This document shows, piece after piece, positions 1 to 8,021 of a stretch of 34,215 bases of DNA. Made by a program: the position numbers and the translations under genes. The first letter of the stretch is position 1, and each line of letters opens with the position of its first letter. The notes below the pieces were generated by a model, which saw only the letters and a list, made by a program, of their open reading frames with translations, was not told where the DNA came from and ran no database searches. This DNA is from Lachnospiraceae bacterium (GTDB taxonomy: Bacteria > Bacillota > Clostridia > Lachnospirales > Lachnospiraceae), in assembly GCA_030524525.1 (NCBI GenBank), contig JAUNGI010000029.1, forward strand, positions 1 through 34,215. Reading direction: 5' to 3'.

Positions 1-1227
1 GAGACCGGGGACGGAGAGGAAACCGGGGATGAGACGGGAGACGGCGAAGAGACCGGCGACGGCGAAGAAGAAGCTCCCGTAATTACCTATAAAGAAAACG
101 TAGTCGGACAGGAGCTTGACCTGCCGTACGACTTTTATATTGCGGATTCCAAGAACAATCGGATCATCCACTGCGACTACAACCTGAACGTGATCGGAGT
201 GATCAAGGACCCGAAGGACGATACGCTGTCGGAAAACTATGAATTTATTCCGTGCAAGCTGATCGCCGACGCGGCGTACCGCGTTTACGTACAGGCGACC
301 GGCATCAACTCCGGTCTGATGGAGTTCGATAAGACCGGAACGTTCACAAGCTACGTCGGAGCCAATAAGGTTCAGGTCAGCATTGTGGATAAGATCTGGA
401 GAAAGCTGCAAACGAAGGAACAGAAAAACCGTACCGTACAATATGTGCCGACGGAGTACAACAACCTGAGTCTCGACTCCAAGGGCTTCATTTATGTAAC
501 GACGCATACGCTTGATGACGACGATATTTGGGCGGGAACCGCGACGCCGGTTCGTAAGCTGAATTCGATGGGTTCGGATATTCTTGTCCGAAACGGAAAT
601 GCGTTTCCCTCCGGAGACCTGACTTGGGGAACCGCGGAAAACATTTCCGGCGCTTCCAAGCTGATCGACGTGATCGCCTTTGCGAACGACACCTACGCGT
701 GTCTGGATCGGGCGAGAGGAAGACTGTTTGTTTACGACTTTCAGGGCAATATGCTCTGCGCTTTCGGAAATTACGGCTCGGTGGCAGGCTGCTTTACCTT
801 CCCGACCGCAATGGACAATCCGGACGAGGAGACGATCCTTGTTCTTGACAAGTACGGCTCCGTCACCGAATTTTCCATGACCAAGTATGGGCGCATGATA
901 AACGAGGCGCTTGCGGAATACAAGGTCGGACATTACGACTCCTCCGCCGAGATCTGGAAGGAAGTGCTGAAATACAACGGAAACAACGATCTGGCGTATG
1001 TGGGCATCGGGCGCGCGCTTCTGCGAAACGGCGAATATAAAGAGGCGATGGAATATTTCAAGGTGGCAAGAGACGAGGTCAACTACTCCAAAGCCTTTAA
1101 GCACTACCGGGAGGAAGTCGTAGAAAAGTATATCGGAGTTGCGCTTGTGATACTGGCGGTTCTGATTATTGTTCCGAAGCTGATCCGCGGTACGAAAAAA
1201 CTGCGAAAGGAGATTCGTGAGGCATGA
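1..1227 (+). CDS. NHL-repeat/TPR membrane protein of a sugar-transport operon (5' end outside window)
   Basis: The reading frame is open from base 1, so the N-terminus is missing and 408 residues are visible. The first ~25 residues are an acidic linker built of ETGDGE-like units. A beta-propeller-type region with NHL-like segments follows (for example ADSKNNRIIHCD near residues 50-60, and LVLDKYGSVTEF near 280). Next comes a TPR-like helical pair (GHYDSSAEIWKEVLKYNG and GEYKEAMEYFKVA), then one C-terminal membrane helix (about residues 378-395) and a basic tail. The layout suggests an extracytoplasmic propeller tethered to the membrane, although TPR placement next to the helix leaves topology open. 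The stop overlaps the next start (ATGA). Similar NHL proteins sit beside YIP1 and DUF5696 genes in Firmicutes sugar ABC loci (family knowledge). The function is unknown; a sensor or scaffold role for the transporter is inference. Confidence 0.8.
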   Translation, partial: ETGDGEETGDETGDGEETGDGEEEAPVITYKENVVGQELDLPYDFYIADSKNNRIIHCDYNLNVIGVIKDPKDDTLSENYEFIPCKLIADAAYRVYVQATGINSGLMEFDKTGTFTSYVGANKVQVSIVDKIWRKLQTKEQKNRTVQYVPTEYNNLSLDSKGFIYVTTHTLDDDDIWAGTATPVRKLNSMGSDILVRNGNAFPSGDLTWGTAENISGASKLIDVIAFANDTYACLDRARGRLFVYDFQGNMLCAFGNYGSVAGCFTFPTAMDNPDEETILVLDKYGSVTEFSMTKYGRMINEALAEYKVGHYDSSAEIWKEVLKYNGNNDLAYVGIGRALLRNGEYKEAMEYFKVARDEVNYSKAFKHYREEVVEKYIGVALVILAVLIIVPKLIRGTKKLRKEIREA

Positions 1228-1898
1228 AAAAAGTATTCTCAGGCATCCTGCAGTTTTTTAAGGGAGAAAAGTTTAAGCGCTATCTGAAAACGCTTCGCTA
1301 TTCCCTGTATGTTATCCTGCATCCGTTCGACGGGTTCTGGGATCTGGGACACGAGAAGCGCGGGTCGCTGGCGGCGGCGAATACGATCGTTATTTTGACG
1401 CTGCTGACCCACCTCTGGGATATGCGTTTCGCAAGCTTCATGTTCAACAATACCCGATGGGAGCGCGTCAACATTCTGATGACCGTTTTGGGAATTCTCG
1501 TCCCGCTGTGCATTTGGGTCGTGGCAAACTGGAGCCTTACGACGCTGATGGACGGAAAAGGAAAGCTGAAGGACATCTACATTGCGACGGCATACGCGTT
1601 TACGCCGTACGTTCTGATCGGGCTTCCGATGATCGTCGTCAGCAACATCATTACCTTTGAGGAAGGCGTGTTCTATACCTACTTCAACATATTTGCGCTG
1701 ATCTGGTGCGTGTTCCTGATTCTTGCAGGCATGATGATGGTTCACGACTACAGCTTTGGAAAGGGCGTTTTGTCCAGCCTGTGTTCCCTGCTGGGCATGG
1801 CGATCATTATCTTTATCCTGCTGCTGTTCTTCAGCTTGATCAGTGACGCGATCGCTTACTTTGTTTCCTTGTTTAAGGAAATCAGTTTCCGATTCTGA
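1224..1898 (+). CDS. YIP1-family integral membrane protein
   Basis: The protein has 224 residues. A short basic N-terminal cytoplasmic stretch (FFKGEKFKRYLKTLRYSLY) and an HPFDGFWDL motif, typical of bacterial YIP1-like proteins, precede about five hydrophobic segments (roughly residues 50-65, 82-105, 120-142, 150-172 and 184-212). The start overlaps the upstream stop by four bases (ATGA), indicating translational coupling with the NHL/TPR protein. The next gene begins 23 bases downstream. YIP1 proteins in eukaryotes work in membrane traffic; the bacterial role is unknown. Its place between an NHL protein and a DUF5696 protein suggests a membrane partner of the sugar uptake complex, which is inference. 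The family call rests on the HPFDGFWDL-type motif and topology. Confidence 0.8.
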   Translation: MKKVFSGILQFFKGEKFKRYLKTLRYSLYVILHPFDGFWDLGHEKRGSLAAANTIVILTLLTHLWDMRFASFMFNNTRWERVNILMTVLGILVPLCIWVVANWSLTTLMDGKGKLKDIYIATAYAFTPYVLIGLPMIVVSNIITFEEGVFYTYFNIFALIWCVFLILAGMMMVHDYSFGKGVLSSLCSLLGMAIIIFILLLFFSLISDAIAYFVSLFKEISFRF

Positions 1899-1921
1899 CG
1901 CAGGAATAGGAGGAAGATGGA

Positions 1922-4483
1922 ATGAAACGTAAAATTATAATTACTTTATCCTGTGTATGCGTCATTGCGGTTCTGGTCGTGCTCGCCATTCATTTCGGTT
2001 TTGGCGGAAGCGAAGAGCAGGAAAGCATCAAGCCGTACCGTTTTGATTCCGAGCTCAGCACCGAGGTGCAGACGATCAGCAACGGCTCGCTCAAGCTGGA
2101 ATTTGATCCGACGACGACGCATTTCACACTGACCGACCGCTTTGGAAATCAGTGGACCTCCAACCCGGAGGGAAGCGACGCCGCAGGCCGCAAGGAGCTG
2201 CAATCGACCGTGGTGATCTCATATACGGACACCAAGGGCGTTTCCACACAGCTGGACAATTACAAGAGCAGCGTGGAAAAGGGAAATTATTCCTATGAGG
2301 TCTTCCCGGACGAGAACAAGATCCGCGTGGACTACACGATCGGTCAGATCGAAAAGGTATATTACATACCGCTGGCGGTTCCGTACGAGCGCTACGAGGA
2401 ACTGTTCAACGCCGTTTCCGAGGACGGTCAGAAGGAGATGAAAAGCGCGTACCGGATCCTGAACTACGAAAAGCTTCAGGGAAAGGATGAGCTTGCGGAG
2501 CTTCTGAAGCTGTATCCGGATCTGGAGGAGCACGACGTTGTGGTTCTCCGTGAGAATACGCAGGAGTGGAAAAAGGAAGTTGTCGAGGGCTATCTGGCGG
2601 AGATCGGTTACGATGCCGAACAGTATGAAGCCGATCTGGAATTTTACAATGTGGAGACGACCGAAGACAAACCCGCAGTCAACCTGTCCGTATATTACAT
2701 TCTGGACGGAGACGATTTTGTCGTAAAGCTTCCATTTGACGAGATCGAGTATTATACCAAGTATCCGCTGACCGACTGCCGTGTGCTTCCGTTTATGTGC
2801 TCGGCGGGAAATCAGGAGGAGGGCTTCCTGTTCGTACCGGACGGCTCCGGCTCTCTGATCTACTTCAACAACCAGAAATACAATCAGACGCAGTATACGG
2901 CAAAGATCTACGGCTGGGACTACGGCATGACCCGCGACGTTGTGGTCAACGACCCGGAGGTACGCTTCCCGGTTTTCGGCATCAGCTACACAGAGAAGGA
3001 GCAGTCGATGCTCTGCATCGTAGAGGAGGGCGAAAGCTACGGCTACATTGAGGCGGACGTTGCCGGAAGAAAGCATAATTACAACTATGTGACCGCAGGC
3101 TTTACCATCGTTCACGGCGAGCTGGCGGATGTTTCGGGACGAACCGACGGCGGCGTGTATCTGTTTGAGGAGCAGCTTCCGAAGGGCGAGACCATCAGCC
3201 TGCGCTACCGGGCGATCGACTCGTCCAGCTATGTAGACATGGCAAAGGATTACCGTGAGTATCTGTTTGAAAAGTATCCGAGCCTTGCCGAAAGCGTGAC
3301 GGGAGAGCTTCCGATGGCGGTGGAGCTGATCGGAGCGATCACCAAAACGCAGCAGATCCTCGGATTCCCTAAGGATAAACCGTACGCTCTGACGACCTAT
3401 AAGGAAATGCAGGCGATCATTCAGGAGCTGAACGACGCGGGGCTGAAAGATCTCAGCGTTATTATCAACGGATGGTTCAACGAGGGCGTCGTACATTCGG
3501 TTGCGGACGATGTGGATCTGATCTCGGTTCTCGGCAGCAAAAAGGATTTCAAAAACATGCTGTCCGAGATCTCCAAGAGCAATCAGGCGGTATATCTGAA
3601 AGCCGATGTGACCTTCGTTTATAAGAACGGTCTGTTCGATTCGTACAGCACGCGATCGGATTCGACCAAGTACATTACCCGTGAGATCGCGGAGATGCAG
3701 GAGATCAGCAATATCTTTTATGCGATCGACAAAGAGGGCAGCGATTATCACTATCTGGCAAAGCCGAAGTTCTCGATGGACACCATCGACTCGTTCCTGA
3801 AGGAGATCAAGGACTACGGAACGAGCAACGTGGCGTTTAATTCCATCGGAAACGTGCTGGCGGCGGATTACAATCGTAAGGACCCGGTATCCAGAGAGGC
3901 GGTCAAGAAGCTGCACATCGACAAGCTCGGCAGCATGCGCGACGCGGGCAGCAATATCGTACTCTATGAGGGCAATGCGTACCTGCTTCCCTATGCGGAT
4001 CTGGTGATCAACATGCCGCTCAAGTCGCAGGGCAGCAACATTGTCGATCAGGAGATCCCGTTCTTCTCCATCGCGCTGCACGGTCATTTGAACTACACCG
4101 GCGACGCGCTGAACATCACCGGCGATTTCATCACCAATCTGCTGAAAACCGCAGAATCCGGCGCGGGTCTCTACTGCGTGCTGATGGATGCGGAGAGCAG
4201 CGCATTGCAGGATACCGAATCGACCGAATTTTACGGCGCGAACTTTGACAGCTGGAAGGACGATATCGTTTCCTACTATCAGCGGTTCGAAAAGGAGTTC
4301 GCCGGACTTTACGGTCAGACGATCGAGGATCATAAGATCGTGGCGGAAAACGTTACGATGACCGAATATGAGGACGGTACGCAGGTATATGTCAATTACC
4401 GGACCGCAGATTATCAGCTGAGCGACGGAACCGTCATTCCTGCACAGGATTGGATCGTTGTCGGCGGGAAAGGAGGAAACTAA
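1922..4483 (+). CDS. DUF5696-like large surface protein of sugar ABC operon
   Basis: The protein has 853 residues with an N-terminal signal anchor (about residues 4-27) and is then mostly extracytoplasmic. The start is supported by aggagg at 1908-1913, eight bases upstream. The first ~450 residues look beta-rich (SLKLEFDPTTTHFTLTDRFG and similar). The C-terminal half has alternating strands and helices reminiscent of a glycosidase-type TIM barrel, for example around NVAFNSIGNVLAADYNR and DAGSNIVLYEGNAYLL. I recognise the overall pattern as the DUF5696 family that accompanies carbohydrate ABC transporters in Clostridia and Bacilli. No catalytic activity can be assigned from sequence alone. The permease gene starts two bases after the stop, so co-transcription is near certain. 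A substrate-capturing or glycan-trimming role at the transporter is inference. Confidence 0.75.
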   Translation: MKRKIIITLSCVCVIAVLVVLAIHFGFGGSEEQESIKPYRFDSELSTEVQTISNGSLKLEFDPTTTHFTLTDRFGNQWTSNPEGSDAAGRKELQSTVVISYTDTKGVSTQLDNYKSSVEKGNYSYEVFPDENKIRVDYTIGQIEKVYYIPLAVPYERYEELFNAVSEDGQKEMKSAYRILNYEKLQGKDELAELLKLYPDLEEHDVVVLRENTQEWKKEVVEGYLAEIGYDAEQYEADLEFYNVETTEDKPAVNLSVYYILDGDDFVVKLPFDEIEYYTKYPLTDCRVLPFMCSAGNQEEGFLFVPDGSGSLIYFNNQKYNQTQYTAKIYGWDYGMTRDVVVNDPEVRFPVFGISYTEKEQSMLCIVEEGESYGYIEADVAGRKHNYNYVTAGFTIVHGELADVSGRTDGGVYLFEEQLPKGETISLRYRAIDSSSYVDMAKDYREYLFEKYPSLAESVTGELPMAVELIGAITKTQQILGFPKDKPYALTTYKEMQAIIQELNDAGLKDLSVIINGWFNEGVVHSVADDVDLISVLGSKKDFKNMLSEISKSNQAVYLKADVTFVYKNGLFDSYSTRSDSTKYITREIAEMQEISNIFYAIDKEGSDYHYLAKPKFSMDTIDSFLKEIKDYGTSNVAFNSIGNVLAADYNRKDPVSREAVKKLHIDKLGSMRDAGSNIVLYEGNAYLLPYADLVINMPLKSQGSNIVDQEIPFFSIALHGHLNYTGDALNITGDFITNLLKTAESGAGLYCVLMDAESSALQDTESTEFYGANFDSWKDDIVSYYQRFEKEFAGLYGQTIEDHKIVAENVTMTEYEDGTQVYVNYRTADYQLSDGTVIPAQDWIVVGGKGGN

Positions 4484-4485
4484 TT

Positions 4486-5421
4486 ATGGCAGAGCAAAAG
4501 ACCAAGGGCAAAAAGAGCAAAACGAAAAGACAGAAGAACCTTGCGAGAGGCAACGCCATTGCAGGCTACCTGTTTATCAGCCCGCTGATTATCGGCTTCC
4601 TTCTTTTCCTCGCATATCCGCTGGCGCAGTCCTTCTACATGTCGTTCTGCAAGGTCTCGCCGGTTGCCGGACAGGGCTTTGAATTCGTCTGGTCGGGACT
4701 GACGCACTACAAGTATATATTTACCGTCGATCCGGACTATACGCGGCTGCTGCTTGCGGAGCTGCAAAAGATGGCGCTCTATGTGCCGTCCATTTTGATC
4801 TTCAGCTTTTTCATGTCGCTTCTTTTGAATCAGGAGTTTAAGGGAAGGACCTTTGTAAGAGCAGTGTACTTCCTTCCGGTTATTCTCTCCTCCGGCGTCA
4901 TGGTCGGTCTGGAGACGAACAACTCGCTGCTTTCCGGAATGCAGGATCTGATCAAGGAAGATACGAACGGAACAAGTATTACGGCAACGCTCGAAAGCAT
5001 ATTATTGCAGGGAGAGAACGGAAACTCGTTTTTCGAATTGATCATAAGAGTCGTGGACGAGGTTTACAACATTGCGATCTCCTCCGGTATTCAGATCATT
5101 ATTTTCCTTTCCGGCTTACAGACGATCTCGCCGAGCATGTATGAAGCCGCGAAGATCGAGGGCTGTACCGGATGGGAGAGCTTTTGGAAGATCACCTTCC
5201 CGATGATCAGCTCCCTGATCTTGGTCAATATCATTTATACCATCGTCGATTTCTTCACGAAGTCCGACAGCGAGTTTATGGAGATGATCAACAAGACGCT
5301 GCTGACGGACTTCAATTACGGGCGAGTCTCGGCGATGTCGTGGGTATACTTTGCAATTATTATCGTGATTCTCGGCATAGTTTCACTGATCATTTCCAAG
5401 AGGGTATACTATTATGACTAA
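4486..5421 (+). CDS. sugar ABC transporter permease, first subunit
   Basis: The protein has 311 residues and belongs to the binding-protein-dependent sugar permease family (MalF/LacF/MsmF-like). A basic N-terminus precedes six predicted membrane segments. The ATPase-contacting EAA loop is visible as YEAAKIEGCTGWESFWKITF at about residues 222-241. I chose the ATG at 4486 rather than an upstream in-frame ATG at 4450 because aaaggaggaaac (4469-4480) gives a correctly spaced ribosome binding site and 4450 lies inside the preceding gene. The gene follows the DUF5696 protein by two bases and overlaps the second permease by eight. No ATPase gene occurs in the operon; Clostridia commonly share one MsmK-like ATPase encoded elsewhere. 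Confidence 0.93.
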   Translation: MAEQKTKGKKSKTKRQKNLARGNAIAGYLFISPLIIGFLLFLAYPLAQSFYMSFCKVSPVAGQGFEFVWSGLTHYKYIFTVDPDYTRLLLAELQKMALYVPSILIFSFFMSLLLNQEFKGRTFVRAVYFLPVILSSGVMVGLETNNSLLSGMQDLIKEDTNGTSITATLESILLQGENGNSFFELIIRVVDEVYNIAISSGIQIIIFLSGLQTISPSMYEAAKIEGCTGWESFWKITFPMISSLILVNIIYTIVDFFTKSDSEFMEMINKTLLTDFNYGRVSAMSWVYFAIIIVILGIVSLIISKRVYYYD

Positions 5422-6451
5422 GACGAAGAACATAACCAATACCATGACAAGAAAAGAGCGCTGGAATCTTTTCTGGGAAAGAAACCGGAAATCGGAGGGA
5501 TATCTGCTGAAAAAGAAGGTCAGCAGGTTCGTATATCGTGTATGCCGCGCGTTATTGATTTTCGGATTGTGCTTCCTGATTTTACAGCCGTTGGCAAGCA
5601 AGCTCTCCGTCAGCCTGATGGAGGAGCAGGACCTGTATGACAGCACGGTCATCAGCATTCCAAGACATTTCTCCCTCAGCGCATATGAGCTGGCTTGGGA
5701 TATGATGGAAGGCTTTAAGTCCTTCTGGACGTCCTTTTACGTCTCCTTCTTGGTTGCGGCAGCGCAGATCGTTTCCTGTACGCTTGTGGGTTACGGCTTT
5801 GCCAGATTTAAGTTTCCGCTGAAAAATTTCTGGTTCGCCTGCGTGATCCTGCTGATCATCGTACCGCCGCAGACGATCATCACTCCGCTGTACCTGTATT
5901 TCCAAGATTTTGATATCTTCGGGATCATCGGTCTGTTCAACGGCGGAAAGGGGCTGAATCTGCTCGGCAGTCTGACCCCGTACCTGATGATGTGTCTTGG
6001 CTGCGCCGGTTTTAAGGGCGGCTTGTACATTTACCTGCTGCGTCAGCACTTCCGGAACGAGCCGAAGGAGCTGGAAGAGGCGGCTTATGTGGACGGATGC
6101 GGACGGATGCGGACCTTCCTTCAGATCCTGCTTCCGGGCGCTACCCCGATCATTACGTCCTGTTTCCTGTTTTCGTTCGTATGGCAGTGGACGGACGCAT
6201 ATTACTCTCAGGTGTTCTTTGCAAAGGCATATGGCTGGACGCTCGTTACGAACCGGCTGACTACCTTGGTTGACCGTCTGGATGCGCATTATAAGGGCAT
6301 TTACGGTCAGAGCTATAAGATCGCGACGGCATTTGGCCAGCAGGTGCTTTCCACGGCCACGCTGATGACGCTTGTTCCGTTGATCGTCATCTATGTTCTG
6401 GCGCAGAAGAACTTTGTGGAGAGCTTGTCGCAGACCGGTATCAAGGGCTGA
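5414..6451 (+). CDS. sugar ABC transporter permease, second subunit
   Basis: The protein has 345 residues and is MalG/LacG/MsmG-like. An unusually long basic cytoplasmic N-terminus (about 45 residues, rich in Lys and Arg) precedes six membrane segments. The EAA loop reads EEAAYVDGCGRMRTFLQILL at about residues 220-240. The start ATG lies eight bases inside the upstream permease gene, indicating translational coupling, so the two subunits are made in a fixed ratio as expected for a heterodimeric channel. The gene ends 66 bases before the binding-protein gene, with an inverted repeat between them. The substrate is not deducible from the permease; the neighbouring family 3 glycosidase argues for an oligosaccharide. 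Confidence 0.93.
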   Translation: MTKTKNITNTMTRKERWNLFWERNRKSEGYLLKKKVSRFVYRVCRALLIFGLCFLILQPLASKLSVSLMEEQDLYDSTVISIPRHFSLSAYELAWDMMEGFKSFWTSFYVSFLVAAAQIVSCTLVGYGFARFKFPLKNFWFACVILLIIVPPQTIITPLYLYFQDFDIFGIIGLFNGGKGLNLLGSLTPYLMMCLGCAGFKGGLYIYLLRQHFRNEPKELEEAAYVDGCGRMRTFLQILLPGATPIITSCFLFSFVWQWTDAYYSQVFFAKAYGWTLVTNRLTTLVDRLDAHYKGIYGQSYKIATAFGQQVLSTATLMTLVPLIVIYVLAQKNFVESLSQTGIKG

Positions 6452-6470
6452 TACCGAAAAACCATCGAAT

Positions 6471-6492
6471 TAAAACTGGTTGGGCAGTTTTA
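6471..6492 (+). promoter_or_regulatory. intercistronic hairpin before the binding-protein gene
   Basis: There is a perfect 8-bp inverted repeat, taaaactg (6471-6478) and cagtttta (6485-6492), with a six-base loop. It is followed by an A/T-rich stretch with a short T-run (6498-6503) and then a strong AAGGAGGT ribosome binding site (6504-6511) for the lipoprotein gene. It could be a leaky terminator or a 3'-end-protecting hairpin that sets the usual excess of binding protein over permeases. The exact role is inference. Confidence 0.5.
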
Positions 6493-6517
6493 AGAATATT
6501 TTTAAGGAGGTAATTCA

Positions 6518-7930
6518 ATGAAAAACGTAAAGAAATTGATGCTGTTGCTTGTGGTTCTCGTTTTTGCATTCTCTGTTGTTGCATGCGGCGATAAGAACGA
6601 GGAGAAAAACAACAGTACGACCCCTTCGCCGACTTCGGGACAGAGCAGCACGAATCCCACCGAGCCCGTAGAAGAGGTAAGAGACCTTGGCGGCAAAGAG
6701 ATCGTTATTGCCGACTGGTGGTCCACCGACACTTATAGAGACGCGAATACGACGTATCTGGAAGATTACTGGAATCATCAGGATGAGATGATGAAAAAGT
6801 ATAACTACACGATCGTTCGTAAGGGCGTATCGAGCTGGGGAGACATGGGGCAGGACGCAATGCTCTCCATCACAAACGGCAGTCCGATCGGCGATATCAT
6901 CACTCTGGACTCCGGCTCCGTTGCAGCCCTTCTTGACAAGGGACTGTTCGCGGACGTATCGGTTCTGAAGGAATTTGACTTCACCGACGACAAGTGGAAC
7001 AAGGCCGTTCTTGAGGTTATGACCGTAGGCAACGCCGTATACGGCTTTGCAGGCTCCACCGAGCCGAGAACCGGCGTATTCTTCAACATGGATCTGTTTG
7101 AGACGCTGGGTGTTGACCCGCAGCTTCCTTATGATCTTCAGGAAAGCGGCGAGTGGAACTGGGCAAACTTTAAGGATCTCTGCGCTAGATTGAAGGCTGC
7201 CGGCGATACCGACTCCGACGGCGTTCAGGACGTATATCCGATCGCTTCCTTCTCGACGGACTTCTTCCCGGCTTGTATGGTAGCGAACGGTACCGACATT
7301 ATCGTAAACAACGAAGGTACGCTTGCAACCAATTTGGACGATCCGGCGATCTTGGAAGCTTTGAACTGGGGCTACTCCCTCTATGAGGAAGGCTATGTAA
7401 TGCCGCAGCCGGAAGGCTCCGAGTGGAACTGGTTCATTCCTGCTTTCCAGGAGCAGAAGACCTGTATGCGTGTTTGCGAGGAGTACGAAGCAGGCACGAT
7501 CGTAAACTACGATTTCAAGTCCGGCTTTGTTTGCTTCCCTTACGGACCGTCCAGCGACGGAAGTCTGGTATCCATCGTTCGTGAGAACATCCTGATCATC
7601 CCGTCCTGCTATACGGATGCCGAGATCGCTGACATTGCGTTTGCATACGACATCTTCACCGAGGAAACTCCGGGCTATGAAGACGACGACGCTTCTTGGA
7701 AGGGCAGCTACGAGGCAATGTTCAAGGATTCGAGAGCCGTAAACGAGACTCTGGATCTGATGATCAACGAGCTTCCGCAGGTCATGAGACCTACGATCCT
7801 GCTTCCGGACTATGTAAACGACTGGATCTGGGACATTGACGCTGGTGCAGCTACCCCTGCCGAGCAGCTGGAAGCATACGGCAGCCAGTGGCAGCAGATG
7901 GTTGATGAATTCAACGCAAAGGAACGCTAA
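6518..7930 (+). CDS. sugar-binding lipoprotein (extracellular solute-binding protein, family 1 type)
   Basis: The protein has 470 residues with a lipoprotein signal peptide (basic MKNVKK, hydrophobic core, lipobox VVAC; the lipidated Cys is residue 23). A low-complexity Thr/Ser/Pro linker (about residues 30-50) precedes the mature two-lobed binding domain. EIVIADWWST, TRT/GVFFNMDLFETLGV-like and WNWANFKDLCARLKAAGDTD segments are typical of carbohydrate-binding proteins of ABC importers. A consensus ribosome binding site AAGGAGGT lies seven bases upstream. The protein is tethered to the outer face of the membrane and delivers substrate to the two permeases encoded just upstream. It is the last gene before a strong terminator. 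The substrate is unknown; many Trp and Tyr residues fit sugar stacking. Confidence 0.93.
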   Translation: MKNVKKLMLLLVVLVFAFSVVACGDKNEEKNNSTTPSPTSGQSSTNPTEPVEEVRDLGGKEIVIADWWSTDTYRDANTTYLEDYWNHQDEMMKKYNYTIVRKGVSSWGDMGQDAMLSITNGSPIGDIITLDSGSVAALLDKGLFADVSVLKEFDFTDDKWNKAVLEVMTVGNAVYGFAGSTEPRTGVFFNMDLFETLGVDPQLPYDLQESGEWNWANFKDLCARLKAAGDTDSDGVQDVYPIASFSTDFFPACMVANGTDIIVNNEGTLATNLDDPAILEALNWGYSLYEEGYVMPQPEGSEWNWFIPAFQEQKTCMRVCEEYEAGTIVNYDFKSGFVCFPYGPSSDGSLVSIVRENILIIPSCYTDAEIADIAFAYDIFTEETPGYEDDDASWKGSYEAMFKDSRAVNETLDLMINELPQVMRPTILLPDYVNDWIWDIDAGAATPAEQLEAYGSQWQQMVDEFNAKER

Positions 7931-7957
7931 TTACATATTAGCCATGTAATGATCTGT

Positions 7958-7988
7958 AGGGGTATTTCCAACGGAAATACCCCTTTTT
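7958..7988 (+). terminator. intrinsic terminator after the sugar ABC operon
   Basis: A 12-bp perfect stem (aggggtatttcc at 7958-7969 and ggaaatacccct at 7973-7984) with a three-base loop is followed by a T-run (7984-7988). It separates the transporter operon from the family 3 glycosidase gene, whose start lies only about 34 bases further. Confidence 0.9.
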
Positions 7989-8021
7989 CAAGGTGAAAAA
8001 TGCTTTGCTATGGAGGGGAAT

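Noticed and set aside
2219-4333. 704-codon open frame on the minus strand opposite the DUF5696 gene
   Set aside because: It has no ribosome binding site and low-complexity, basic composition with no domain. The plus-strand gene has a signal anchor, good start and operon context, so the antisense frame is a by-product of codon bias.
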